Source: a virus. Taken from it: a DNA stretch of 64,000 nucleotides. Under the pieces are notes generated by a model. That model searched no databases. It was not told where the DNA came from and saw only the letters and a list, made by a program, of their open reading frames with translations. Positions 45,925-56,459 of this stretch are shown here, in pieces. The position numbers and the translations under genes are program-made. The stretch covers positions 1 through 64,000 of the IMG/VR virus record IMGVR_UViG_3300042937_000528, one strand, 5' to 3'. How positions within the stretch are numbered: position 1 is the first letter of the stretch; each line of letters opens with the position of its first letter.

Positions 45925-47766
45925 ATGGCTCAAAGAAGAATATCATATACCGTAAGGGATTTCCAAGCAATTCGTCAGGAATTAATTAATTACACAAAAA
46001 CTTATTATCCAGAATTGATTGATAACTTCAATGATGCTTCAGTTTTTTCTGTATTCTTGGATTTAAACGCAGCCGTAGCCGACAATTTACATTATCATAT
46101 AGATAGAAGTATTCAAGAAACAGTTCTTCAATATGCACAACAACGTTCATCAATCTATAACATTGCAAGAACGTATGGATTAAAAATTCCTGGTCAAAGA
46201 CCATCTGTAGCTTTGGTTGATTTTTCAATTACAGTTCCGGCATTTGGTGATAAAGAAGATGAAAGATATTTGGGAACATTAAGACGTGGAAGTCAAGTTC
46301 AAGGTTCAGGTCAAGTATTTGAAACAATATATGATATTGATTTCGCATCACCATTTAATGCTGATGGTATACCAAATAGATTAAAGATACCAAATTTTGA
46401 TGCCAACAACAACTTAATAAACTACACAATCACTAAAAGAGAAACTGTAGTAAATGGTATTACAAAGGTATTCAAAAGAGTTATAACTCCAAATGATGTT
46501 AGACCTTTCTTTGAATTTTTCTTACCTGAAAAAAATGTTTTAGGAGTCACATCAATAATTCAAAGAGATGGTACATCTTATTCTAACGTACCAACGGCAC
46601 AAGAATTTTTAGGTGTGCAAGGTAGATGGTATGAAGTATCGGCACTTGCTGAAGATAGAGTTTTTATTGAGGACCCTACAAAACCATCAGATGACCCAGC
46701 AATTAAAGTTGGAAGATATATACAAACACAAGATAGATTTATTACAGAATACACACCTGAAGGTTTTATAAAACTTACTTTTGGTGGAGGAACAAATACT
46801 GCTGAAGACCAACTTAGAGAGTTTACAGCACTTGATGTACCGTTAAAGATTCAAAGATACCAAAACAATTCAATGTCATTGGGTAATGCTCCACAAGCAA
46901 ATACAACAATGTTTATACAATATAGAATTGGTGGTGGACAAGGTACAAACTTAGGTGTTAATGTTATTACACAAATTGGTTCTGTTGATTTCTTTGTTAA
47001 TGGACCTTCTGATATTATAAATAATTCTGTAATTAATTCATTAGCTTGTAATAACGTAACGGCCGCGATTGGTGGAGCAGGATATCCATCAACTGAAGAA
47101 GTTAGAAATTATGTAACGTTTAACTTTGCAGCACAAAACAGAGCGGTTACAATACATGACTACGAAGCGATTATAAGAAATATGCCGGGTCAATTTGGAG
47201 CACCTGCCAAAGTATCTATTACTGAAAACAATAATAAAATTAATATCAATGTATTATCATATGATGCTACAGGTAATTTAACATCTGAAGTTTCACAAAC
47301 TATGAAGAAAAATTTGGCGGAATATTTGTCAAATTATAGAATGATTAATGATTATGTTGTTATTGGAAGTGCAGAAGTAATTGATTTGGCGTTAGACATT
47401 TCAGTTGTTTTAGATGCTACACAAAACCAAGGAGTTGTTATTTCAAACATTGTGGATAGAGTCACCACATTCTTTAGTCCTACTGTAAGAGGTTTGGGTG
47501 AAAATATTGTATTATCTGAATTGAATAGAATATTACAAGCAGAAAATGGTGTATTAAGTGTTACTGACATTTCAGTATTTAACAAAGTTGGTGGTCAATA
47601 TAGTTCGGCACAAACAGCAATGCCTTATTCAGATGCGGCAACAAAGAAAATTTCTTTAGTGGACAACACAATATTTGCAGAACCAAATCAGATTTACCAA
47701 GTCCATTTCCCAACTAAAGATATTACGGTAAGAGTTAAAAATTACCAGACAACAAACTTCTCTTGA
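45925..47766 (+). CDS. 6: Baseplate wedge protein (T4 gp6/BaseplateJ-like)
   Basis: 613 residues (T4 gp6 660). N-terminal ISYTVRDFQAIRQELINYTK and FSVFLDLNAAVADNLHYHID, then IYNIARTYGLKIPGQRPS, are typical of gp6. The central VTIHDYEAIIRNMPGQFGAP and C-terminal LGENIVLSELNRILQAENGV match the BaseplateJ-like core. gp6 dimers form the inner ring of the baseplate. It follows gp25 by 5 nt. Confidence 0.92.
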   Translation: MAQRRISYTVRDFQAIRQELINYTKTYYPELIDNFNDASVFSVFLDLNAAVADNLHYHIDRSIQETVLQYAQQRSSIYNIARTYGLKIPGQRPSVALVDFSITVPAFGDKEDERYLGTLRRGSQVQGSGQVFETIYDIDFASPFNADGIPNRLKIPNFDANNNLINYTITKRETVVNGITKVFKRVITPNDVRPFFEFFLPEKNVLGVTSIIQRDGTSYSNVPTAQEFLGVQGRWYEVSALAEDRVFIEDPTKPSDDPAIKVGRYIQTQDRFITEYTPEGFIKLTFGGGTNTAEDQLREFTALDVPLKIQRYQNNSMSLGNAPQANTTMFIQYRIGGGQGTNLGVNVITQIGSVDFFVNGPSDIINNSVINSLACNNVTAAIGGAGYPSTEEVRNYVTFNFAAQNRAVTIHDYEAIIRNMPGQFGAPAKVSITENNNKININVLSYDATGNLTSEVSQTMKKNLAEYLSNYRMINDYVVIGSAEVIDLALDISVVLDATQNQGVVISNIVDRVTTFFSPTVRGLGENIVLSELNRILQAENGVLSVTDISVFNKVGGQYSSAQTAMPYSDAATKKISLVDNTIFAEPNQIYQVHFPTKDITVRVKNYQTTNFS

Positions 47767-47816
47767 TAATTTATTTTATTCATTCTTTAACTACTATTAT
47801 AAAATAGTGTATAAAC

Positions 47817-47823
47817 TATTTAT
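47817..47823 (+). promoter_or_regulatory. TATTTAT putative late promoter element
   Basis: AAACTATTTATGATAG, 17 nt before the ATG at 47841. AAAGGA lies right before the start codon, one of few Shine-Dalgarno-like sequences here. Confidence 0.58.
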
Positions 47824-47840
47824 GATAGAAAGTAAAAGGA

Positions 47841-50800
47841 ATGTCCAAAACTTATAGAATACGTACAGAAGTTGGTGTTGATAGACAAGTCAATATAGAA
47901 TTAGAACAAGATTTTGACCAGTTAGAGATACTTTCTTTAAAAGTCAGAAGTGAAGATGTCTACACAAGAATGTGTGCAGACTATGGTGTAATTGTAGGTC
48001 GTGTTCTTGCCAATGGTGGATACGGTGTTCCAAATGTAAGAGTTTCTGTTTTTATTCCAATAACAGATGAAGATTTAAATGATGAAATAATTTATGATTT
48101 ATATCCTTACCGAAGTCTTAATGATGTAAACGCTGATGGATATAGATATAATCTATTACCTTATGAGCAACAACATACAGGTCATATCCCAACAGGAACA
48201 TTCCCAAGTAAAAATGATATTTTAACAAACCCAGCGTTGATTGAGGTTTATGACAAGTATTATAAATTCACTGTTAAATCAAATGGTAGTGGTGACTATA
48301 TGATAATGGGTGTTCCAATCGGAACGTATACTGTTGTTATGGATATGGATTTGTCTGACATCGGACCATTCTCATTATCACCACAAGATTTAATCAGAAT
48401 GGGTAGAGCAACCGCAGACCAATTTGACGGTGTGAACTTTAAAAGTTCAACTAACTTATTTGAACTACCACAAATCGTAACTTTAAACCAAAGTGTAAAT
48501 GTACAACCATTTTGGGGACAACCAGAAATTTGTCAAATTGATATAACAAGAACTGATTTTGATTTACGTCAATCAGGTATTAATATATCTCCAACAGCCA
48601 TGTTTATGGGTTCTTTGATTACAAATAGTAAAGATTATGCTTTACCAAAGAATTGTAAACCACCACAAGATTTAGGAAGTCTTTGTTCATTAGAAACCGC
48701 ACCTGGAGAAATCATTGGTGTCAGACAAACCATTTTTCAAGACACCCAAGGTAGACCTATATTAGAACAAGCTCAATTTCCACAAGGGGCAAAAACAATT
48801 GATAGTGATGGAACATGGTTATTAGAAGTTCCAATGAATTTGGATTATGTAACCACTAATGAATTTGGTGAACAAGTTTTAAGTCCTGACCCAAAAATTG
48901 GTATACCAACTAGAGGAAAATATAGATTTAAAATAAAATATTCACAACCAGCCAACTTTGCAAAGGATGAAGTTAGACGAGCATATTATTTAGTACCAAA
49001 TATTAAAGAATATGGTTGGGGTACTGCTGACCCATACAATGACCCAATTTATAAACCTGACAGTAATGTGGGTTATCAAGAGTTAATAGGTTCTTATTAT
49101 TTTGGTTTAGATTGGAGTGGATATACTAACGCACAAGATGCTATTGATTGTAAAGATACATTCTATGAGTTTCAATATAATAAAGTCTATACGGTATCAC
49201 AATTAATTGATGAATATAAAAAAGGTACTAATAGAAAAAAGTTTATTGGTATTAAAGAAATTACTAATACTGAATGTGAAAGTGAAAATAATAGATTTCC
49301 GGCCACAGATGGGTTAAGACAAAATTTTAGTATAATACCAACCTTAGTGACGTATTTGTTATATACAGCATCATTAACAATTATGATTTTATTACCTATT
49401 GTCCATGTGTTAGCATTAATATGGCCAATTATAAGTGTATTATTAAAAGTTGTGTTTGGAACAATTTTGACAATTGTTTCAGTTATTTGTAAAGCGATTA
49501 ATAAACTGCGTGGTGCTGATAATCAAATAAATTGCCCAAAACCATACAATTTTCAAAATCTTTTTAAAGAATTAACAAATCCATTTAGTAAAATAACATT
49601 ACCAAATTTAACATATCCTGAATGTCAGTTTTGTGAATGTAAACAAGAACCTGTACCACAAGACAATGATGAGTTAACAGCAATTCAAGAAGCCGCGGCA
49701 CAAAATTCATTATCATTAAATGCCGATTTTTTTGTGTATGACAATTGGAATCCAAATCAATCTAATGTAACAGAACACCAAGAAGTTTTTGCGGGTAAAG
49801 GATTTAATACTGAAAGTGTTAGAGTCCCAATTAGAAAAAATGATAATAATGATTTTGATTTTATTGATAAATTACCACCATGGGAAATTATCAACAAGTA
49901 TAATTTAAAATCAAAATATTTTGATACTGACCCCTACGCTGGTTCAAACAGAATTAAAGTACAAGTAGAACCAAAGTACAATTCAAATACAAATCACTTT
50001 GATAATATCATGGCGGTATTTGTTGACCCAGATGTTCAAAATACTTTTATTTCGGGGCAACTATTATCTTTCCAAGAGTTGACCAAATCAACTGACCCAA
50101 ATACAAGTGGTGCGACTTCAACACCTGAAACAGGGATAACAGGAACAACAAACGTTGGTAAAAGTGTAACGATGACATTTGCCAATCCAACATCACCAAA
50201 TTTATCAAATAGTACTGTAACATATAATTTCCCGACAGTACCAAATGAAACTAAATCTTACAAGTTCCCAACGGACATTGAATATTTCCAAGTTATTACT
50301 GGTGTTACTTATAATGATTTTGTATCTCAAAACGCGGCATATGCTAAAGGAACTACAACTTGTAACTACCTTAATTATACTGTAACGAATCAAACTAAAA
50401 ATCCAATCACAATTAATTATACGGATTACAATGGAACTTCACAAACAGCAACAATTGGTATTGTTGTGGACCAAGACACAAATACAACTTATGGTGCGAC
50501 CGAAGATATATGTGCGTGTGAAAATAGTTTAAGCTCAACAAAAAAATTCAGTATAGATAATATAAATTCTTGTTCAGTTCCAGCACCTGCTGGTTCGGTC
50601 TTACCAGGAAATTTATTAAGTCAATTATACCAAAAAATTGAACTTTTTAGAAATGATGGTAAAGACGGTCATGATTTTTACGATTCATATATTGGACAAT
50701 GGATTGGTGGTGAAATTAGTTTAGTCTTTATGGTTAGGGGTGTTGACCCACACAGTGGACGTAAATCAATCAAATATGATTTATCAAGAATTTTTGGTTA

Positions 50801-52880
50801 TAGTAGTTATGGTAGAAAAGTTATTAGTGGTGACTTTTACATGAACGTTCCCGTTCAACAAGGGTTAAAGACCGTAAGAAACGCAGAATTAACAAATAAC
50901 TTACAATCCAATTCAAATGGATATTTGTATTTTAACTCTTTCCAATACACCGCTGGTACTCAATACAGTGCTTATACCACTACACTTCAAAACTATTATT
51001 CATCGTTGGATATGAACCAAGTTGATGATTATCCAATTAACAACGACAATCCTGATAGTTTATTAACAAGTGATATGGTGTACAATGGTGGAAGTGGACA
51101 GTTAGTTGCAAATAGTAGTACTGAGGGTTATATACAAGGTGAATATATTGAAGGTGGTTCGTTTATATGGGCAGAAAAGGCTAAGAAAATTAAAAAAGAC
51201 AATAACGGTAATGACAACAATGATACAAGACCGTGGCTTTATTTTGCACCATCTTGGGCAAGATATGCTCCTGCTAAGATGGTTGTTTATAAAGATAAAA
51301 TGGTTATGAGGTCAGATAGATTACCAGTAGGTACTATATTTGATGGCAGTGCTAATAACTATTTTGCTTGGCAAGCATCAAACGCATTACCTTATACCTT
51401 TGTCGATGATAATGGTACATCTAATACCCAACTTGTTGTACCATCATTTGATTTTAGTGACCCAACAGAAAATCCTGATTTAGTAACAGGTGCGACATTT
51501 AATGCTATCGCCAATTCATTTACCTGTAATGGTATGGTTGATTTGTCTTGTTATCAAGGTGACGGTAGAAATTTTACTGCATTACCCGCAACCAATGAAT
51601 GTAATACTAATACTAAAAAGGGAGATAAAGTTGTTGTTAAGGGTTGTTACATATTAGTAAACAAACCAATTGGTACCCTCTTTGGTAGGAACAATGATTA
51701 TTCATTAATTATAGAATGGATTGGAAGACTTAGATTAATGATTGCAGTATGTCAAGGAACTTTTTCACATACGTTTGTAAACTCTTGGATAAATGGAACA
51801 TTGTTTGCGTTCCCATTCCAAAATGCTGTTAGATTTAATGCTAAGAATGAGCCAATTGTTAGAACAGTTGTTTTAAATAAAGCCTTTTATAATTTTTGTG
51901 CCGATACAATAGTGTACGAACCACAATCTAATAATTTTTATTATCGTTCAAGTCCATGGGATGGTCAAAATTTTATAGGTCAATACCCACCATCAGGACT
52001 ATTTAATTCACCAGTGAATGATAGAAACTTATTATACCCAACTACAATTATGGATTTGGGTCCAAAATTTATTTGGAGTAAAGATGTAAACAAAAGTCCA
52101 AATTACTTTGGATATCAAATGGATAGGTTCAATGCAACATCTTGGAACAATGTGTCTGATTTATTGCAATTATTTATAATATCAAGAATATCAAACTCTA
52201 ACCTATTAAAATCAACCAAAACAGGTTTAGACACATCAATTTCTGCATTTTTCAGTAGACCCCAATTAAGGGTTGATGGTGATTATGCTCAGATGTTACA
52301 AATCAATTCACAGTATGGTATTGTACCATATACTGCGGATAATTATTTTGATGACCCTGCAACAACAACTGACAATGTTGTTTATGTGTCTGTTGATAAT
52401 CAAAAAAATTCGGTATTTGGTATTTTTTATAGTGGGTATACTGAAGAAAGGGATTTAATATCACCACGTAGAATAGACAGAACATTTACTGGAAATACAT
52501 TAATTGCCGATTATTTAGGAACCAAATCACAAGAAGTTCCATTTTATAGATGGTCAAATACAGCATATATTGATGGTCAACCGTCCATTTTTGGTAACGA
52601 GGAAAACAATTGGTATACAGAAGGTAATGCTTACAAAGAAAAATATCAAAATTTAGATAGAATGTTAAACCCAATGTTCATTGGAGGAAACAATCAAATT
52701 CAAAACAGAAAAGGTTACATTTACCAAACAAATAGTTTGGGACAATATTCCCAATCACCGGCACTTGGTAATAATAATGAAACTATAACAAGTGCACCAT
52801 GGTATTTTTATTTCGGTTTAAAGAAAGGTTCGTCTGCCATGGATAAATTTACAAAATTATATATTAAATCAGAAGAATGA
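47841..52880 (+). CDS. Giant tail/baseplate protein with an internal hydrophobic stretch
   Basis: 1679 residues. Near residues 50-75 an Ig-like/carboxypeptidase-regulatory type module (VIVGRVLANGGYGVPNVRV) is seen. Residues 501-553 are almost entirely hydrophobic, enough for two membrane spans (from TLVTYLLYTASLTIMILLP to LTIVSVICKAI). This is unusual for a baseplate protein. A Cys cluster (ECQFCECKQE) follows at about residue 595. The rest is Tyr/Asn-rich and beta-like. The next gene starts at ATGA overlap. It may cap or pierce the host envelope, but no family is recognised. Confidence 0.7.
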   Translation: MSKTYRIRTEVGVDRQVNIELEQDFDQLEILSLKVRSEDVYTRMCADYGVIVGRVLANGGYGVPNVRVSVFIPITDEDLNDEIIYDLYPYRSLNDVNADGYRYNLLPYEQQHTGHIPTGTFPSKNDILTNPALIEVYDKYYKFTVKSNGSGDYMIMGVPIGTYTVVMDMDLSDIGPFSLSPQDLIRMGRATADQFDGVNFKSSTNLFELPQIVTLNQSVNVQPFWGQPEICQIDITRTDFDLRQSGINISPTAMFMGSLITNSKDYALPKNCKPPQDLGSLCSLETAPGEIIGVRQTIFQDTQGRPILEQAQFPQGAKTIDSDGTWLLEVPMNLDYVTTNEFGEQVLSPDPKIGIPTRGKYRFKIKYSQPANFAKDEVRRAYYLVPNIKEYGWGTADPYNDPIYKPDSNVGYQELIGSYYFGLDWSGYTNAQDAIDCKDTFYEFQYNKVYTVSQLIDEYKKGTNRKKFIGIKEITNTECESENNRFPATDGLRQNFSIIPTLVTYLLYTASLTIMILLPIVHVLALIWPIISVLLKVVFGTILTIVSVICKAINKLRGADNQINCPKPYNFQNLFKELTNPFSKITLPNLTYPECQFCECKQEPVPQDNDELTAIQEAAAQNSLSLNADFFVYDNWNPNQSNVTEHQEVFAGKGFNTESVRVPIRKNDNNDFDFIDKLPPWEIINKYNLKSKYFDTDPYAGSNRIKVQVEPKYNSNTNHFDNIMAVFVDPDVQNTFISGQLLSFQELTKSTDPNTSGATSTPETGITGTTNVGKSVTMTFANPTSPNLSNSTVTYNFPTVPNETKSYKFPTDIEYFQVITGVTYNDFVSQNAAYAKGTTTCNYLNYTVTNQTKNPITINYTDYNGTSQTATIGIVVDQDTNTTYGATEDICACENSLSSTKKFSIDNINSCSVPAPAGSVLPGNLLSQLYQKIELFRNDGKDGHDFYDSYIGQWIGGEISLVFMVRGVDPHSGRKSIKYDLSRIFGYSSYGRKVISGDFYMNVPVQQGLKTVRNAELTNNLQSNSNGYLYFNSFQYTAGTQYSAYTTTLQNYYSSLDMNQVDDYPINNDNPDSLLTSDMVYNGGSGQLVANSSTEGYIQGEYIEGGSFIWAEKAKKIKKDNNGNDNNDTRPWLYFAPSWARYAPAKMVVYKDKMVMRSDRLPVGTIFDGSANNYFAWQASNALPYTFVDDNGTSNTQLVVPSFDFSDPTENPDLVTGATFNAIANSFTCNGMVDLSCYQGDGRNFTALPATNECNTNTKKGDKVVVKGCYILVNKPIGTLFGRNNDYSLIIEWIGRLRLMIAVCQGTFSHTFVNSWINGTLFAFPFQNAVRFNAKNEPIVRTVVLNKAFYNFCADTIVYEPQSNNFYYRSSPWDGQNFIGQYPPSGLFNSPVNDRNLLYPTTIMDLGPKFIWSKDVNKSPNYFGYQMDRFNATSWNNVSDLLQLFIISRISNSNLLKSTKTGLDTSISAFFSRPQLRVDGDYAQMLQINSQYGIVPYTADNYFDDPATTTDNVVYVSVDNQKNSVFGIFYSGYTEERDLISPRRIDRTFTGNTLIADYLGTKSQEVPFYRWSNTAYIDGQPSIFGNEENNWYTEGNAYKEKYQNLDRMLNPMFIGGNNQIQNRKGYIYQTNSLGQYSQSPALGNNNETITSAPWYFYFGLKKGSSAMDKFTKLYIKSEE

Positions 52881-54568
52881 GCGAAAGTAATTACATAGTA
52901 GTTAAACCTGATTTGAGGTATAAGTCGGCACCCGATGCAGATTTATCTTTTGTAACAGAATTAAATCAAACACAATCACAAGTAATTGATTATGATAGAA
53001 CTGTTAATGTTAATTTAGCAACATTGTTTGATGCTGAAAGGCAAAAATCTGTATTGTTTAGACCAACAGTTAAGTTATCATATATCTACGAAAATAACTT
53101 GGTAGGTTATAGTAATTACAAACCGTATAGAGATAATTTATATTATATTAATCCCGAGTTGTCTGTAATCAATGGGATATGGAGTGGATTACCAACATAT
53201 CAAGAATTTGAATTTATTAGAACAGATGTGGAATCAACCCAATTAAATTTTGTTGCAAAAAGTGCGTCAACATATAATTGGAATGTTGTTTTATCCTATC
53301 CATATGAAAATGACTATACGGTACCAATGCAATATTACTTTTCAAATGGTCAGTCATTAACACCATGGGTATCAGGGGATGGAATACCATTTAAAATATC
53401 TCAAGGAACTGAAAATGGAACACCGTTAATTCAGTTTACTTGCCCTGTTCCACACGGGTTATCTGTTAATGAATATGTTGAATTGTCATTTAATTATAGT
53501 GGTGTTAACACATTCCAAGTTTCTTATTTGGGTGATAATACAATTGGTTCAGATGAATATATTTTTAGTATATACAATGTTGGATTTACGGGTTCAACAT
53601 TTAATAGTGGTAATCAAGGATTCTTTAAACGAATCATAGACATTAATAATTCTGGTGAAACAAAATCAAAATATTATGTTAGATTACATAAGATTATTAG
53701 TAATCCACATGATTCAATCATTACAAGAAACGGATTTGAATTGAATCCATTTAGTGATGGTTCATTTTATCAATTTTCTTCATTAACACCAAACAATGTT
53801 GGAAGGGTTGTTAATTATCAAAGCTCAAACACATATAATATTACCATGGCTCGTGATTTGGAAGTTACAAATCAAGTTGATAATAATAAAAAACCTTTAA
53901 CACAAGTGTTTGCAACATTTCAAAACGTTGGATACTTTGGTTGGTTCAATCAATTAAGAAGAGGTTGGGGATTTAATATGGTGCCAAAGACAACAAACCC
54001 GTGGTGGGCAACAACAAATCCAACATCATTAGAAAATAACACAACATCAGGATACACAAAAACACAAAATGGTGTTCCTTATAATTTTACGGTTAATCTA
54101 CCAAGATATAGTGGGGATACAATGTATGGTGATTGGTGTGAGTGGAATGAAAGTAATCAATCAGAAAGGGTTATTTCAAACTACATGAATAAAATGACCT
54201 ATTACCAAAAAGCGTTTGATATTGCACCTACCGCATCTACAAACCCAAGTGGGTTTTATTACCAAGTTCATTATCCAATTACCTTGAAAGTGTTTTCAGA
54301 TTATATTGAAACTGCTGAACAAAGTGGAACTGAAGGAATTCCATATTGGGCTTACTTCAGTAATAACAACAAATTATGGTTTTGGAGAGATATTTACGAA
54401 TATGGGTATATTGACAATTTAGGTAGAGGTGTTGATTATCCATACTTGAATACTGCCCACTACCCATTCCAAGATATTACTTTCAGATTATATCCTGAAG
54501 GTGCGTCATTTGACATAACAGATTTGTACCAAATTGTACCAGACCCGATAATAGATGGATGCGAATAA
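52877..54568 (+). CDS. Tail/baseplate protein, unknown
   Basis: 563 residues, Tyr- and Asn-rich and beta-like throughout (ATLFDAERQKSVLFRPTVKL; GVNTFQVSYLGDNTIGSDEY; GYFGWFNQLRRGWGFNMVPK). Members of long Tyr-rich structural series in phage baseplates look like this. It overlaps both neighbours (4 nt and 14 nt). No catalytic motif or fold signature is recognised. Confidence 0.7.
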   Translation: MSESNYIVVKPDLRYKSAPDADLSFVTELNQTQSQVIDYDRTVNVNLATLFDAERQKSVLFRPTVKLSYIYENNLVGYSNYKPYRDNLYYINPELSVINGIWSGLPTYQEFEFIRTDVESTQLNFVAKSASTYNWNVVLSYPYENDYTVPMQYYFSNGQSLTPWVSGDGIPFKISQGTENGTPLIQFTCPVPHGLSVNEYVELSFNYSGVNTFQVSYLGDNTIGSDEYIFSIYNVGFTGSTFNSGNQGFFKRIIDINNSGETKSKYYVRLHKIISNPHDSIITRNGFELNPFSDGSFYQFSSLTPNNVGRVVNYQSSNTYNITMARDLEVTNQVDNNKKPLTQVFATFQNVGYFGWFNQLRRGWGFNMVPKTTNPWWATTNPTSLENNTTSGYTKTQNGVPYNFTVNLPRYSGDTMYGDWCEWNESNQSERVISNYMNKMTYYQKAFDIAPTASTNPSGFYYQVHYPITLKVFSDYIETAEQSGTEGIPYWAYFSNNNKLWFWRDIYEYGYIDNLGRGVDYPYLNTAHYPFQDITFRLYPEGASFDITDLYQIVPDPIIDGCE

Positions 54569-55337
54569 GATAAGAGTGTTGTTTAATAACCAACCCAAAG
54601 ATTTGGTTATACCTCTTCAACAAGAGTGGGACTTCTATGGTCAGCAACAAGCCATTGAACAATACGAGTCAACCATTATTGAAAAAATATTAAATCAAGG
54701 GGATGATTACGAAGTTAATAGGTTTGACCATCAGTTATATGATGGAACAAAAAGTTCTTTAAACTATGATTTTTATTTAAACAATCCCGTGTTTGCGGTT
54801 AACAATTTTTGGGAAAATTCTTACTTAGCAAAATTTACTGCTGACCAAGTATATTATTACAGTCCATCATTTACAAAATCTTTTTGGAAAATAGATTTTT
54901 ATGATAGTCCAACTACAAGAACACAAAAATCTTATTTTACTACAATATTACCAGTACAACAAGGAAAGTTTCAACCAACAGTTTTAAATAATACAACAGC
55001 GGTTACAATTAAAAGACCAAGTTATCAATTAGATTATATTGGTGATAAAGAAGGGTTTTTTCTTTATTGGTTGAAATCAAGACAATTCTTGAATATCAAT
55101 ACTTTTTATATGACGGCCAAGTTCTTTGATGGTAATACAGGACAGTTTATAAAAATGATGAAAGCACCTCAAAGTTCTTTACCAAATTATTATGATTTTC
55201 CATCTGAAGAATATTTTTACTACAAAGTAGATTTAGATTATGTAACACAAACATATCAAGTGTTTGATTACCCAAGAGGGGTACGAGCCGGAACAGTTTC
55301 AAATCCGATAAAATGGTATGAATACGTAAACCCATAA
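54555..55337 (+). CDS. Tail/baseplate protein, unknown
   Basis: 260 residues. N-terminal IRVLFNNQPKDLVIPLQQEW, then Tyr/Phe-rich beta segments (FYLNNPVFAVNNFWENSYLA; YYKVDLDYVTQTYQVFDYPR). It shares the composition of its upstream neighbour. It ends with a TAATG junction to the next gene. A baseplate periphery role is inferred from the operon. Confidence 0.68.
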   Translation: MDANKIRVLFNNQPKDLVIPLQQEWDFYGQQQAIEQYESTIIEKILNQGDDYEVNRFDHQLYDGTKSSLNYDFYLNNPVFAVNNFWENSYLAKFTADQVYYYSPSFTKSFWKIDFYDSPTTRTQKSYFTTILPVQQGKFQPTVLNNTTAVTIKRPSYQLDYIGDKEGFFLYWLKSRQFLNINTFYMTAKFFDGNTGQFIKMMKAPQSSLPNYYDFPSEEYFYYKVDLDYVTQTYQVFDYPRGVRAGTVSNPIKWYEYVNP

Positions 55338-56416
55338 TGGATACACAAGTAATGAATATCAGGGTATCACCCGAAGTCTTGAATACAATCATTCATGATG
55401 TTACTTACTCAGGTGAGACATTTGGGGTGTATTCATCTATGACTCAAACTTTAACAAGTGGTGTTAACAACACATCAAGTTTAACAGGTCTTACAGTTCC
55501 AATTCTTTTAACACAAAATACAATTGATTTGGGTTATTACTCTGTATTTGATGGTGCAATTTCACAAATAAATGTTGTAAACAATTTTATATTTTCATCC
55601 ACAACAGGAAATCCATTTACTTGGTATGTTTATAATACCGCAGATGTTGAGTTTAATGCCTACCTTCAGTTATCAACATATTTTTTAGATTGGGGTGATG
55701 GAACACCATTACAACCAATTAATACGTACGCACCTAATTCTATTGTTCACACGTATAATACAAACCCAAGTGAATATACAATTACATTATCACAAAATAA
55801 TCCTTGGGGAAACACAACGGTATCTAAAAATATTCAAACACCATATGTTGAAGTTCCTGATTTTAATCCAAGTGGAACTGCATACTTTACACCAAATGTT
55901 GGTTCTTGGAGTGCAACACCAATATCGTACAACTATATTTTTACTGGTGACAGTGTTAATTTAGTTGAAGACCAAGTTTCATCGGCATATGTTTCAGTAC
56001 CATTTACTGTTAGTGGATATACCGACTCAAGAATTAATGACTTGGCATTTTATGGTACACCAAAATTTAAATTATTGGTACCTGTTCAAAAGAATAATGT
56101 TGATTATGGTATTATTACTGAAATTAATTTAGTTTATACAGCATATACAATACAGAATGTTGACTATGTTGACTATGCTGATGGAACTACAATTTTCTTT
56201 CTTCAGTCATCGGGTTTAACGGCAGATTGGATGGTACAAGAACCTTTAGTAAAAGATGAATTATTGTTGGGTGTCATTGCTCAAGCTGAAGTCCAATCCA
56301 ATATATTCATTGAACGAGGTAAAAATTCGGCGTATGAAAGAATACAAAGAATTGGTGAGGTTGATAATTTGGGAGACTTAATAAAATATGGATATTACTT
56401 TTTTAATGTTACATAA
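55337..56416 (+). CDS. Tail protein with PKD-like domain
   Basis: 359 residues. Near residues 115-155 is a PKD-like fold: TYFLDWGDGTPLQP, then a Tyr-rich HTYNTNPSEYTITL. The C-terminal part (VQSNIFIERGKNSAYERIQR IGEVD in two segments) looks like a conserved connector of phage baseplate or fibre proteins. PKD domains are common in Bacteroidota surface proteins and may aid glycan or protein contact. It starts on the previous stop (TAATG). Confidence 0.7.
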   Translation: MDTQVMNIRVSPEVLNTIIHDVTYSGETFGVYSSMTQTLTSGVNNTSSLTGLTVPILLTQNTIDLGYYSVFDGAISQINVVNNFIFSSTTGNPFTWYVYNTADVEFNAYLQLSTYFLDWGDGTPLQPINTYAPNSIVHTYNTNPSEYTITLSQNNPWGNTTVSKNIQTPYVEVPDFNPSGTAYFTPNVGSWSATPISYNYIFTGDSVNLVEDQVSSAYVSVPFTVSGYTDSRINDLAFYGTPKFKLLVPVQKNNVDYGIITEINLVYTAYTIQNVDYVDYADGTTIFFLQSSGLTADWMVQEPLVKDELLLGVIAQAEVQSNIFIERGKNSAYERIQRIGEVDNLGDLIKYGYYFFNVT

Positions 56417-56430
56417 AAAAATAAAAATGG

Positions 56431-56437
56431 TATTTAT
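56431..56437 (+). promoter_or_regulatory. TATTTAT putative late promoter element
   Basis: ATGGTATTTATTACTAATAG, 22 nt before the ATG at 56460, in a fully AT-rich 43-nt gap. Confidence 0.58.
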
Positions 56438-56459
56438 TACTAATAGATAAAATAAAAAA

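Noticed and set aside
47780-47816. Small A/T inverted repeat before the 1679-residue gene as terminator
   Set aside because: Only five A/T pairs and no T-run, within chance for this composition.
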